Assembly: GCA_028823885.1 (NCBI GenBank)
Contig: JAPPFK010000086.1
Coordinates: 1 to 57,365 of the forward strand
Source of the DNA: Rhodospirillales bacterium
GTDB lineage: Bacteria > Pseudomonadota > Alphaproteobacteria > Rhodospirillales > UBA2165
Length of the DNA: 57,365 bases
Direction: 5' to 3'
Below the pieces are notes generated by a model. It saw nothing but the letters and a program-made list of their open reading frames with translations, did no database searches and was not told the DNA's origin. The position numbers and the translations under genes are program-made. This document shows positions 7,529-16,173 of the stretch, in pieces; position 1 is the stretch's first letter, and each line of letters opens with the position of its first letter.

Positions 7529-8622
7529 TCTGGCTGCTGTCCGCCTTGATCGCCGCGGCCACGGTGGCATCCCTCGTCGTGGCCGTTCTTCGCCGGCACC
7601 AGCCGGTCTCGCCCGCCGAATTCGACCGGGCGGTTTACGAAGATCAGCTGGCCGAGACGGACCGGGACGAGGAGCGCGGATTGCTCGGCCCGGAAGAGGC
7701 CGCCGCCGCGAGACAGGAGATTCGGCGGCGCATGGCGCAAATCGACGGGACGGCATCGGCGAATGCCGCGCCCGGCGGCGGCGGCTTCCGAACGGCTACC
7801 GCCATTGGTGTCGGTCTCCTGGTTCCCATAGTCGGTTTCGCAATTTATGGCTCCCTGGGCACGCCGCATTTTCCCGATCAGCCATTTGCCGAGCGCGCCA
7901 AGCCGCCGCCAAGCGACGACCCGAAGGTGGCCGAGATGACGGAGATCGTGGCCCAATTGGAGCGCAGGCTCGAGGCGGCGCCGATGCGGGTGGACGGCTG
8001 GCTGCTGCTGGGCCGGTCGCTGGTCACCCTGCAACGGCATCTCGAGGCAGCACGGGCATATGCCCGCGCGCGTGCGCTGGCGCCGGACCGGGCCGAGATC
8101 GCCATCGCTCTCGGCGAGACAACCGTCATGGCCCAGGGCGGCGTGGTTTCCGATGACGCCATCAAGATTTTCGCCGATGCCATGGAGCTCGATCCGAATG
8201 CCGTGCGGCCGCACTATTTCCTTGGCCTTGCGGCGGCGCAACGGCGGGATTTCGAGAGCGCGGTCCGGCGCTGGACCGACGTTATCGCGCTCTCGCCGCC
8301 CGACGCTCCCTGGGTGGCCGAAGTCCGGAAACGGATGAATGCCGCCGCCCAGGCCGGCAATATCGACCTGGCCTCCATTTCGCCGAGCCGGACGCGCGCG
8401 CCCGGCCCGACAGCCGAAGACGTGCGCGCCGCTTCGGAACTCAGCGCCGAGGAGCGGGCCGAGATGATCATCGGGATGGTCGAGCGCCTTGCCGCCCGGC
8501 TTGAAGACGACCCGGACGATTTAGAGGGCTGGAAACGGCTGGCGCGGGCGTATCGCGTGCTTGGCGACGAGGAAAAAGCGGCCGCCGCCGAGGAGCGTAT
8601 CCGCCAACTCGAGACCCGGTAG
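7525..8622 (+). CDS. ccmI: Cytochrome c biogenesis TPR protein CcmI
   Basis: Apocytochrome c chaperone of the haem ligation complex. It has 365 residues with two N-terminal helices (about 1-20 and 90-112) enclosing the cytoplasmic leucine-zipper-like loop (FDRAVYEDQLAETDRDEERG). This is followed by a periplasmic domain with TPR repeats (for example DGWLLLGRSLVTLQRHLEAA and EGWKRLARAYRVLGDEEKA). The start at 7525 overlaps the ccmH stop. It is the last gene of the run. A convergent gene begins 150 bases later. Confidence 0.93.
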   Translation: MIWLLSALIAAATVASLVVAVLRRHQPVSPAEFDRAVYEDQLAETDRDEERGLLGPEEAAAARQEIRRRMAQIDGTASANAAPGGGGFRTATAIGVGLLVPIVGFAIYGSLGTPHFPDQPFAERAKPPPSDDPKVAEMTEIVAQLERRLEAAPMRVDGWLLLGRSLVTLQRHLEAARAYARARALAPDRAEIAIALGETTVMAQGGVVSDDAIKIFADAMELDPNAVRPHYFLGLAAAQRRDFESAVRRWTDVIALSPPDAPWVAEVRKRMNAAAQAGNIDLASISPSRTRAPGPTAEDVRAASELSAEERAEMIIGMVERLAARLEDDPDDLEGWKRLARAYRVLGDEEKAAAAEERIRQLETR

Positions 8623-8708
8623 CTCTTTATTTCATGGTCCAAGATAATGCGCCGATTGATTTCAGGCGCGATTGTCACCGTTGTTCTTACATTGGGCCCC
8701 ACGGCGCG

Positions 8709-8746
8709 CAAATATGCGTGGCTCACATATTTGATTGTAATATCAA
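8709..8746. repeat. AT-rich double dyad in convergent intergenic region
   Basis: A perfect 8-base inverted repeat, CAAATATG at 8709-8716 and CATATTTG at 8726-8733, with a 9-base loop, overlaps a second one, TTGAT at 8731-8735 and ATCAA at 8742-8746. The region lies between the 3' ends of ccmI and the aminotransferase gene. No G/C stem plus T-run is present, so it is not a classical terminator, though a bidirectional transcription stop here would make sense. Confidence 0.5.
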
Positions 8747-8772
8747 CACGTTAGGAGAAACCAAGCGTGACG

Positions 8773-9894
8773 CTATTTGCTCAAGACGGCGGCCAGGACC
8801 TCAAGGCAGGTGGCGACGTCCGATTTCGGCGCCACGGTAATGCGGATGTAAGTCTCATAGCCGGGCTCGGGCCAGGCGTGCAATTGGACCCCGTTCTCGA
8901 GCACTTCCGCCGCCAATTCCCGGGCGTTCCGGTGGGCATTGGCCGAAACGAAATTGCACACGGAGGGAAACGGATCCAAGCCTAGATCACGAAGTCCCTC
9001 CTCCAGCATCGCCCGCGATTCGGAGACGTCTTTCAGCATCTTCGCCAGATAGGCCTCATCGAGAAGCGCCGCTTCGGCGGCTGCCTGGGCGAGGATCGGA
9101 ACGTTGAAGGTACAGGTGGTTTTGCGGAGCGCCTGGGCGATATCGCCATCCGAACAAAGCGCATATCCGATTCGCATGCCGGCCATGGCGTAGGCCTTCG
9201 AGAATGTTCGGATCACGACCCAGGGCCCGCGACGTTCCTTCAACACCTCGACCACATCCGGCCCGCCCGCATGAAGGCCAAACTCGTGATAGGCCTCGTC
9301 GACGCCCAGCAATACGTTCTCCGGCACTTCCTCGACGAAACGGCGCAGGGTCGTCCCGTCCAGCATCCGGCCGCTCGGGTTGTTCGGTGTCACCAGGAAC
9401 AGCAGCTTCGTCCGATTGCCGACCGCGCCCAGGACGGCGTCCGCGTCCACATGCCCGTCCGCCTTCATGCCCACATAGGCGCAGTCGGCCTCGGACGCTT
9501 CCACCATGGCCCGGTATCCCCAGAATGTCGGTACGGGCAAGATCATGCCGTCCCCCGGTGAAATGCTGAGATGAATGGCGCCCTGGATTAGCTCCTCACT
9601 GCCATTGCCCCATACGATATTTTCCACCGGGACGCCGGTGCGCGCGGTGACCATATCGGAGAGGGCCGGACATTGGGCATCCGGGTAGCGGTTCATCATG
9701 GTCAGGTTGTCACGGACGGCGTCGAGCACCTTTGGCGACGGCGGAAACAGGCTTTCGTTCAGGCCCATGGCCAGGACTTCGCCGGTGTCATATCCCTTGT
9801 GCCGAAGGACGCCCTCCGTCGGCGGGTCGAACTTTGGCCCCATTTCCTGAATGGCGCGGCGAATATAGGGAACGCCGCCCTGGTCGTTGCTCAT
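8773..9894 (-). CDS. HisC-like PLP aminotransferase (fold type I)
   Basis: Class I/II aminotransferase of the histidinol-phosphate aminotransferase group, 373 residues. PLP-binding landmarks are visible: TPNNPSG with N171, VDEAY with D199 and Y202, and the Schiff-base lysine K233 in TFSKAYAMAGMRIGY. C-terminal substrate-carboxylate contacts are likely in the YIRITV segment. No his biosynthesis genes are nearby. It sits 22 bases downstream of an HpaB-type monooxygenase on the same strand, so it may act on an aromatic or imidazole amino acid in a catabolic or tailoring pathway rather than in histidine synthesis. The true substrate cannot be told from sequence. Confidence 0.85.
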   Translation of the reverse strand: MSNDQGGVPYIRRAIQEMGPKFDPPTEGVLRHKGYDTGEVLAMGLNESLFPPSPKVLDAVRDNLTMMNRYPDAQCPALSDMVTARTGVPVENIVWGNGSEELIQGAIHLSISPGDGMILPVPTFWGYRAMVEASEADCAYVGMKADGHVDADAVLGAVGNRTKLLFLVTPNNPSGRMLDGTTLRRFVEEVPENVLLGVDEAYHEFGLHAGGPDVVEVLKERRGPWVVIRTFSKAYAMAGMRIGYALCSDGDIAQALRKTTCTFNVPILAQAAAEAALLDEAYLAKMLKDVSESRAMLEEGLRDLGLDPFPSVCNFVSANAHRNARELAAEVLENGVQLHAWPEPGYETYIRITVAPKSDVATCLEVLAAVLSK

Positions 9895-9916
9895 CGTCTG
9901 CCTCTAATTGTTGGGG

Positions 9917-11434
9917 CTACTCGCCGGCTTCCCGGAATGCCGCGACGCGCTCGCCGATCCCGCCTGAGAACCGCCGCTCGATGTCATCCAGCATATGGTG
10001 GATACGGTCGATATGCTCGTCCTTGTCGAACATTCGGAAGCGCAGGGACTGGCTGCGGTTGGGATCGCCGCTGTAGTACTGCTCGTACAGCCGCTGACGG
10101 CCGGCAAAGCTCGAGAGCGATGCGTCGTAGGCCAATCGAAACAGTTTGATCCGGGTCGGCGAATCGGCGTTGACCGACTGAAAGTATTTTTCCACGTCGT
10201 CCTTCACTTCACCGGCGAGTTCCGCAATGGACGGCACGCCGACCAGGCCGCCGGCGCCCAAGGTATTTATGATCTCGCACTGGCGGTTATAGAACTTCCA
10301 GAACATGCTCTGCCAGAGCTGGATCGGCGCCAAACCCGGCGACCAGTTGCCGAACGGCGTCTGGAATGATTCCGCCTCGGCCGCCACCCGGCAGGTACGG
10401 GCAAACTCGGCAATGTTGATGGTTTCGGCGAGCAGCAGTTGGACGTTCAGGTGCTCGTCGACCTTGGTCGAGCGCGCGATCGCCAGCGCCAATGCCATCA
10501 TGAATTCCGCTTTGGCGGCCGCCCGCACCACCGACTGATGCAGTGCATGGGGTCCGACCCGGGTCTTGCCGTGAATGAGGGTTTCGGCTTCGTCGTCCCG
10601 ATAGATGAACACCCGCTCCCACGGCACCTTCACATCGTCGAAAATGGCAATCCCGTCGGATTCCTCGTACATGGAGGACAACGGATAGTCCATGGGCGAG
10701 GCGGAATCCGGATGAGCCACGGAGGGCCGGCAGATGAACCGCAGTCCTTCGCTATTGGCCGGGATGGCAAACCCGAATGAATAGTCGTCCGATTTGCGCT
10801 GTTCGTCGGTCGCCCAGCGGATGGCCGCCGGCATGACGACGATTTCATTGGCCAGCGCGCACAACGTCGCCACCATGCGCGCACCCCGGATCGTGATGCC
10901 TGCATCATCCTCGGCGACGATCTGGGCGACGATTTCCGATTCCTGCAAATGCGCGGGCCGCGACCGGTCAACCTGCGGGTTGACCAGGACGTGCGTCATA
11001 ACGAGATCGTTTTCGCGAACGTGTTCGTGAAAGCCGCGAACGTTGGCGGCGCCCTGGAAGGAGTCGCGATCGAATATTTCGCTTGCCGCCGCCCATGCCG
11101 CGACCATGACGTTCTTGTAATCCGGACTGCGGCCCAGCATGCCGCAGGTCGCATCCATCCAAATCTGAATGGCGTCGCCGCGCGCGACCACATCGTCCTT
11201 CGACAAGGGCGTGATGTGGGTCATGCCGACCTTCTCGCCGCTGCTGGGCGAGGCATAGGTCAGCTTATCAGCGAGCCCGGGATCATGCTGCATCTCCAAC
11301 AGCATCGCCATGGTCTCCGCCGCGCCGGCGAACCGGCGGTCGTTGACGACGTCGGTGACTTGATCCCCGTCGATATAGATGGTTCGGCCATCGTCGAGGG
11401 ACCGCAGGTATTCCTGGCCGGTGCGGATAGGCAT
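9917..11434 (-). CDS. 4-hydroxyphenylacetate 3-monooxygenase family (HpaB-type) flavoprotein
   Basis: A 505-residue protein with the two-part HpaB architecture: an N-terminal helical domain (MPIRTGQEYLRSLDDGR start, about 1-280) and a C-terminal acyl-CoA-dehydrogenase-like helical domain. Members use reduced FAD supplied by a separate reductase to hydroxylate phenols, and related proteins act on other substrates. No flavin reductase (hpaC) is present in the window. GGGAGG lies just upstream of the ATG at 11434. The gene is divergent from a marR gene with a perfect palindrome 27 bases before its start, and is followed by an aminotransferase in the same direction. Substrate is unknown; the family is clear. 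Confidence 0.85.
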   Translation of the reverse strand: MPIRTGQEYLRSLDDGRTIYIDGDQVTDVVNDRRFAGAAETMAMLLEMQHDPGLADKLTYASPSSGEKVGMTHITPLSKDDVVARGDAIQIWMDATCGMLGRSPDYKNVMVAAWAAASEIFDRDSFQGAANVRGFHEHVRENDLVMTHVLVNPQVDRSRPAHLQESEIVAQIVAEDDAGITIRGARMVATLCALANEIVVMPAAIRWATDEQRKSDDYSFGFAIPANSEGLRFICRPSVAHPDSASPMDYPLSSMYEESDGIAIFDDVKVPWERVFIYRDDEAETLIHGKTRVGPHALHQSVVRAAAKAEFMMALALAIARSTKVDEHLNVQLLLAETINIAEFARTCRVAAEAESFQTPFGNWSPGLAPIQLWQSMFWKFYNRQCEIINTLGAGGLVGVPSIAELAGEVKDDVEKYFQSVNADSPTRIKLFRLAYDASLSSFAGRQRLYEQYYSGDPNRSQSLRFRMFDKDEHIDRIHHMLDDIERRFSGGIGERVAAFREAGE

Positions 11435-11461
11435 CCCAGCCTCCCGAGCAATTCAGGAACA

Positions 11462-11475
11462 AGACCTTAAGGTCT
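11462..11475. promoter_or_regulatory. 14-bp perfect palindrome, candidate MarR operator
   Basis: AGACCTTAAGGTCT is a perfect palindrome in the 148-base divergent region between the HpaB-type gene (start 11434) and the marR gene (start 11583). MarR dimers commonly bind such symmetric sites next to their own gene. The assignment is positional inference only. Confidence 0.5.
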
Positions 11476-11582
11476 CAGGCGCGAAGCTTCAAATGTTCTG
11501 CGCGGTCTATCCGGGGGCCGAGGTTCGGCAAGTGATTGCGTTGCCGGGGCGCCAGCCGATATTCTGGGATCAAAGGATCACC

Positions 11583-12107
11583 ATGACAAACGACGCGCAT
11601 GAAACAGGGGGGCTCCTGCCTGACGGACTCCTCCGCGACGGATCCGATGGCCCCGACACAAGCGGTTTCGGGCTGCTCGACCTGTTTACCGCGCGCTATG
11701 ACATTCTGGCCCGGCTCCTCGACAGGGAATCCAAGCAGCTGCTGGATACGGAATTCGGCATCTCTCTCGTCGAATGGCGAATATTGTCCGCGCTTTCGGT
11801 GAGGGGCGGCATGACCATAGGCGACCTCGCCAAGATGAGCGGTTTCGACAAGTCCCAGATCAGCCGCGCCGCCACGCTTCTGGAGAACGCGGGCAGCGTC
11901 AGCCGGGTCGACAGCCCATCCGACGGCCGGAGCGCCATCATCGACCTCACCGATGACGGACGTGACCGGTATGACCGAATGATACCGGTGGTTCGCGAGC
12001 GAAACCGGCGCCTGCTGTCTCTGTTCACGCCCGCGGAGCGGGAGCAGGCCTACCGCATGATCGACACCCTCACCACCTACCTTCGTGACAGAATGGACCG
12101 TCCCTAG
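11583..12107 (+). CDS. MarR-family transcriptional regulator
   Basis: A 174-residue winged-helix regulator. The recognition region reads MTIGDLAKMSGFDKSQISRAATLLENAG (about 75-105), followed by the wing with VDSPSDGRSAIIDLTDDG, the standard MarR signature. The N-terminal 35 residues are acidic and Gly/Asp-rich, longer than average. The ATG at 11583 is preferred; upstream codons run through the divergent promoter region. By position it probably controls the HpaB-type/aminotransferase pair, and possibly the enzyme and TRAP genes downstream on its own strand. Confidence 0.9.
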   Translation: MTNDAHETGGLLPDGLLRDGSDGPDTSGFGLLDLFTARYDILARLLDRESKQLLDTEFGISLVEWRILSALSVRGGMTIGDLAKMSGFDKSQISRAATLLENAGSVSRVDSPSDGRSAIIDLTDDGRDRYDRMIPVVRERNRRLLSLFTPAEREQAYRMIDTLTTYLRDRMDRP

Positions 12108-12150
12108 AGCCGATCTAGGACCACCCGAACCTCAAGACAAGGAACGCCTC

Positions 12151-13014
12151 ATGGACTGGACCGACCGGCGGCAGCGCTACAGGAAAATACTTGCCGGCGA
12201 CAAATGCGTGCACCCGGGGTCCGTATACGACCCCATCTCCGCGCGGATCGCCGAGGACCTGGGGTTCGAGATCGGTATGTTCGCGGGTTCGATCGCCTCG
12301 ATGACCGTGCTCGGCGCGCCCGATCTCCTCGTCCTGACGTTGAGCGAATTCTCGGATCAATGCCTGCGGATCAACCGGGCCGGGAACCTGCCGCTGATGG
12401 TCGACGCGGATCACGGCTACGGCAATGCGCTCAACGTGCGGCGTACGGTCGAGGAACTGGAAACCGCCGGGATCGCCGGCATGAGCCTCGAAGATACCGA
12501 TCTCCCCACGCCATTCGGCGCCGCCGGCAAGCCGCAAATGATTTCGCTGGAGGAAGGGATCGGCAAGATGAGGGCGGCGGTCGGCGCACGTCAGGACCCG
12601 CTACTGTCCATCGCCGGCCGGACCAGCGCTTGCGCCATCACCGATGCCGAGGACGCCGCAATTCGCGCCCGCGCTTACCAGGAGGCCGGCGTGGATGCGG
12701 TATTTCTTGCCGGACTGACCAGCCGCGAGGAACTGGACGCGGTCTCTGACAAGGTGGACATTCCCCTGATCCTCGGCAGCACGCCGCCGGAGATGGCCGA
12801 TCTCGATTACCTGGGCTCCAAAGGGGTGCGCATCGCCTTACAGGGCCACCTGCCGTTCTCGATGGCCATGAAAGCCGTTCATGACACGCTGAAGGCCCTT
12901 CGCGACGGCACGAACCCCGGAGACATCCAGGGAAAACCCGATCCCGAGATGCTGAAGAGGTTCACCCGCGACGATCTGTACCGGCGTTGGATCAAGGACT
13001 TTCTGGGGGGTTAG
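12151..13014 (+). CDS. Isocitrate lyase / PEP mutase family protein, oxaloacetate-decarboxylase-like
   Basis: A 287-residue alpha/beta barrel of the ICL/PEPM superfamily. The SVYDPISARIAEDLGFE start and the LGAPDLLVLTLSEF segment match the bacterial oxaloacetate decarboxylase branch (PA4872 type). Mg-binding acids are in VDADHGYGN (D85, D87). The KKCGH loop of true isocitrate lyase is not present, so C-C bond cleavage of isocitrate is unlikely. GGAACG precedes the ATG at 12151; earlier in-frame codons overlap marR. It lies between marR and a TRAP transporter, suggesting use of an imported carboxylate. The exact 2-oxo acid substrate is an inference. Confidence 0.8.
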   Translation: MDWTDRRQRYRKILAGDKCVHPGSVYDPISARIAEDLGFEIGMFAGSIASMTVLGAPDLLVLTLSEFSDQCLRINRAGNLPLMVDADHGYGNALNVRRTVEELETAGIAGMSLEDTDLPTPFGAAGKPQMISLEEGIGKMRAAVGARQDPLLSIAGRTSACAITDAEDAAIRARAYQEAGVDAVFLAGLTSREELDAVSDKVDIPLILGSTPPEMADLDYLGSKGVRIALQGHLPFSMAMKAVHDTLKALRDGTNPGDIQGKPDPEMLKRFTRDDLYRRWIKDFLGG

Positions 13015-13151
13015 GGACGGGTCCCGCACAAACGCGAGACTCCCCGGCTGGCAATAACATACAATGCCCATCCTCGGATTGACGCCAATCGGCGCCGCCC
13101 CGTCCAATAAAGGAAAACCATACTGGTTTCATGTTTTTTGGGAGATTCACA

Positions 13152-14171
13152 ATGCCTTCAATCAACCGCACGGTCGCCTTGACCGCGCTCGCCGGCGTCG
13201 CCGCCGGTGCGTTTTTCGTTTCGAGCCCCGCTCAGTCGGCCGAACTGCTGATCAACAACTACCTGCCGCCCAAGCATCCGTTCCAGACGGGCATTACGGT
13301 CCCGTGGATGAAGGATGTCGTGGCCGCGACAAACGGCTCGGTTACGCCCAAACTGTCCGCCGCCGCGGTCGGTCCGCCGCCGAAGAACTGGCAGACCGTG
13401 TCGAAAGGCGTTGCCGATGTCGTTATCCTGGCGAACATTTTTCAGACCAAGCGCATCGTCGGGCCCCAGATTTCGCAGCTGCCGCTCAATTCGCCGGGCG
13501 CCGTCAAGACATCGATCGCGCTTTGGAAAACGCACGAGAAATATTTCGCCAAGGCCGACGAATACAAGGGCAACCATCTGGTCGGAAGCTTCCTCCTGGC
13601 GCCGAATGTGATTCATAGCCGGGGCAAGCCGATTCTCACCGTTGCCGACCTGAAGGGTTTCAAGCTGCGGTCGGCTCCGGGAATCACCACCAACATTCTC
13701 AAGGAACTTGGCGCGGTACCCGTCGCCTCCGGCCCGGCGAAAATCTTCAGCCTCGTCTCCAAGGGCGTGGTTGACGGCGCAGCGGTACCGGGTCACGGCC
13801 TTCGCGCCTTCCGGATCCTTCCCTACATCAAGGCAACGACGGTCATTCCGGGCGGCCTGACCAACACGTCCTTCTCCATGCTGATCAACGGCAAGAAGTG
13901 GGACGGCCTCACGAAGCAGCAGCAGGACCAAATCATGAGCGTCTCGGGGCTCAAACTTTCCGAGCGCACCCTGGCCGGTCAAAAGGCTGCCGATTCCGGC
14001 ATCGCGGCGGTCAAGAAGCAGGGCGGCCAAGTCGTCCAGGCCGGTCCGGAACTGATGGCGGCGATCAGGAAGCTGGGACAAAAGGCCGAAGCGGATTGGC
14101 TGAAGGCCGCCGAAGCCAAGGGGATCGACTCCAAGGCTTCGATGGCGTTTTTTAAGGAACAGCTGAAGTAG
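13152..14171 (+). CDS. TRAP transporter solute-binding protein DctP-type
   Basis: Periplasmic receptor of a tripartite ATP-independent transporter, 339 residues. Residues 1-30 form a signal peptide ending in AQSA. The mature part follows the DctP fold, with a KGVADVVILAN element, and a VADLKGFKLRSAPGITTNILKELGAVPVA segment typical of the ligand-binding cleft; the conserved Arg of this cleft contacts the substrate carboxylate. GGGAGA precedes the ATG at 13152. Permease genes follow at once (21 and 0 bases). The substrate is probably an organic acid but cannot be specified. Confidence 0.9.
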   Translation: MPSINRTVALTALAGVAAGAFFVSSPAQSAELLINNYLPPKHPFQTGITVPWMKDVVAATNGSVTPKLSAAAVGPPPKNWQTVSKGVADVVILANIFQTKRIVGPQISQLPLNSPGAVKTSIALWKTHEKYFAKADEYKGNHLVGSFLLAPNVIHSRGKPILTVADLKGFKLRSAPGITTNILKELGAVPVASGPAKIFSLVSKGVVDGAAVPGHGLRAFRILPYIKATTVIPGGLTNTSFSMLINGKKWDGLTKQQQDQIMSVSGLKLSERTLAGQKAADSGIAAVKKQGGQVVQAGPELMAAIRKLGQKAEADWLKAAEAKGIDSKASMAFFKEQLK

Positions 14172-14192
14172 TTCGCCCGCTCCCGAACTACC

Positions 14193-14825
14193 ATGGCCGA
14201 AGGTGACAAAACGGGCGTCGTCGACCTTGGCGGCGACGGCGCCCAATCCACAAATCCGCTCGATCGGGCGCTCGCCGACGACTATTCGGTGCCGGCGGAC
14301 GCCGCGGGGGCCTTAGCGGCGCCCGTCAGGCTTCTGACGGTGCTTGCCGCCTTCTTCATGTTTTTCGTGGCCGGCCTGACGATCGTCGATGTCACCGGGC
14401 GGTATGTGTTCAACTCGCCGGTTCACGGCGGGGTGGAATTGATCGAGTTCGCCCTCGGTCTGCTCATATTTTCCGCCCTGCCCCTCGTCACCGTCAAACG
14501 CGCCCACATCGTCGTCGAGCTTTTTGACGGATTCATGAGCAAACAGTTCAAGCTGTTTCGGGAAATCATCGTCCTGTTCGTCAGCGCCGGGATGATCGCA
14601 TTCATCACCGAGCGGATGTGGAGAACCGGCCTCGAGATGCAGGAATTCGACGATATTTCCCTGACCCTCGAACTGCCGACCGCGCCGGTACTGTTCGCAC
14701 TTACCTTCCTGAGCGCCGTGAGCGTGATCGTCCAACTCTATATGCTGTGGAAATACCTGACCGTCGATTTCCGCGCCGGAGTCGTGCCGGGATTCGGCCA
14801 CGACAAGGACGAGGGCGACTCCTAG
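14193..14825 (+). CDS. TRAP transporter small permease DctQ-type
   Basis: A 210-residue protein with four hydrophobic helices, the first near 47-68, and the DctQ pattern DVTGRYVFNSPVHGGVELIEF in the first loop. It has an unusually long hydrophilic N terminus of about 45 residues rich in Asp, Gly and Ala. It bridges receptor and large permease in the inner membrane. Its TAG stop abuts the ATG of the large subunit. Confidence 0.9.
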   Translation: MAEGDKTGVVDLGGDGAQSTNPLDRALADDYSVPADAAGALAAPVRLLTVLAAFFMFFVAGLTIVDVTGRYVFNSPVHGGVELIEFALGLLIFSALPLVTVKRAHIVVELFDGFMSKQFKLFREIIVLFVSAGMIAFITERMWRTGLEMQEFDDISLTLELPTAPVLFALTFLSAVSVIVQLYMLWKYLTVDFRAGVVPGFGHDKDEGDS

Positions 14826-16124
14826 ATGGTCATCTCGCTGATCGGGTTCGCCATCCTGCTGGGGATCGCCTTCTTTGGTCTGCCGCTCGGATTTTCCATG
14901 ATGCTGGTGGGCTTTGTCGGCTTTGCCTTCATTCGCGGCATGGGGCCGGCGTTGGAAACGGTCAGCCAGCAAATTCTGGGACTGGCGCTGAACGCCAATT
15001 TCGTCGTCCTGCCCCTGTTCGTCCTGATGGGCGTATTCGTTTTCCGGGCCGCCCTGGCGGAGGATATCTACGAGGCCGCCAACGCCTGGCTCGGCAACAA
15101 GCGCGGCGGCCTCGCGATGGCCACGGTCGCCGCCTGCGGCGGCTTTGCGGCCATTTCGGGATCATCGGTTGCAACCGCCGCGACCATGGCCAGGGTTTCA
15201 ATCCCACCCATGCGGCGGTTCAAATACAACAACGGTTTCGCCGCCGGCACCGTTGCGGCCGGCGGCACCATGGGAATTCTGATACCCCCGTCCGCGGCCC
15301 TCATCGTCTACGGCATTTTGACCGAGACCAGCATCGGGGACCTGTTCATCGCCGGCATCGTTCCGGGCCTCATCACCGTGGCGCTCTACCTCGCGGTCAT
15401 TTGGGGCGTCGCGTTCCTTATGCCGGATTTGGCGCCGCGCGCCGACCGGGCGACCTGGGCGCACCGCTGGCACACGCTTTCAAAGGTTTGGGCGGTCCTC
15501 GTCCTCTTCCTCGTCATCATCGGCGGCATCACTTTCGGGGTATTCACGCCCACCGAAGGCGGCGGCATCGGCGCCGCCGGCGCGCTGCTGTTCGCCATCG
15601 CCCGCAAGCGGATGAACTTGCGGGTATTCTTCTACGCGCTCGTGGAAGCGGCCGAAACCTCGGCCATGGTGTTCACTATCGCCTTCGGCGCGCTCATTCT
15701 AAACAACTTCGTGAATGTCGCCGGCATGCCGGACGCCATTGTCGATTTCATCAAGACCCTGGAGATTGACCGGATCACGGTCATCCTCGTGGTGCTGCTG
15801 ATCTACATTCTGTTGGGTACGATCATCGAAGGGCTGGCGATGATCTTCCTCACCGTGCCCATATTCGTACCGCTGGTCGATGCCTTGGGCTTTGATTTGA
15901 TCTGGTTCGGCATCGTCATGGTCATGGTCGTCGAAATCAGCCTGATCACGCCGCCCATCGGCCTCAATGTCTTTGTCATCAAAACAATAATGCCGGACGT
16001 CCCGCTCTCCAGCATGTTCAAGGGGATTGCACCGTTTTTCGCCGCCGACATCATCCGTTTGATGTTGGTGGTGTTCCTTCCGGGCCTGGCGCTTTGGCTG
16101 CCGAAATATGTCGCGCAGTTCTGA
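14826..16124 (+). CDS. TRAP transporter large permease DctM-type
   Basis: A 432-residue ion-transporter-superfamily protein with about 12 helices. Family markers include GGFAAISGSSVATAATM, the PPMRRFKYNNGFAAGTVAAG hairpin, GILIPPSAALIVYGILT, and the second hairpin EISLITPPIGLNVFVIK. It uses the sodium gradient to drive uptake of the ligand delivered by the DctP-type protein. The start directly follows the small permease stop. Confidence 0.95.
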   Translation: MVISLIGFAILLGIAFFGLPLGFSMMLVGFVGFAFIRGMGPALETVSQQILGLALNANFVVLPLFVLMGVFVFRAALAEDIYEAANAWLGNKRGGLAMATVAACGGFAAISGSSVATAATMARVSIPPMRRFKYNNGFAAGTVAAGGTMGILIPPSAALIVYGILTETSIGDLFIAGIVPGLITVALYLAVIWGVAFLMPDLAPRADRATWAHRWHTLSKVWAVLVLFLVIIGGITFGVFTPTEGGGIGAAGALLFAIARKRMNLRVFFYALVEAAETSAMVFTIAFGALILNNFVNVAGMPDAIVDFIKTLEIDRITVILVVLLIYILLGTIIEGLAMIFLTVPIFVPLVDALGFDLIWFGIVMVMVVEISLITPPIGLNVFVIKTIMPDVPLSSMFKGIAPFFAADIIRLMLVVFLPGLALWLPKYVAQF

Positions 16125-16173
16125 CCGGAACAACCGCTCATCCCGGTCGCGAAATCGGGGGTATTCTACAGTC

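Noticed and set aside
8773..9894. Calling the aminotransferase hisC of histidine biosynthesis
   Set aside because: Motifs fit the HisC-like group, but there are no his genes nearby and the gene is coupled to an HpaB-type monooxygenase, so a specific symbol is not justified.
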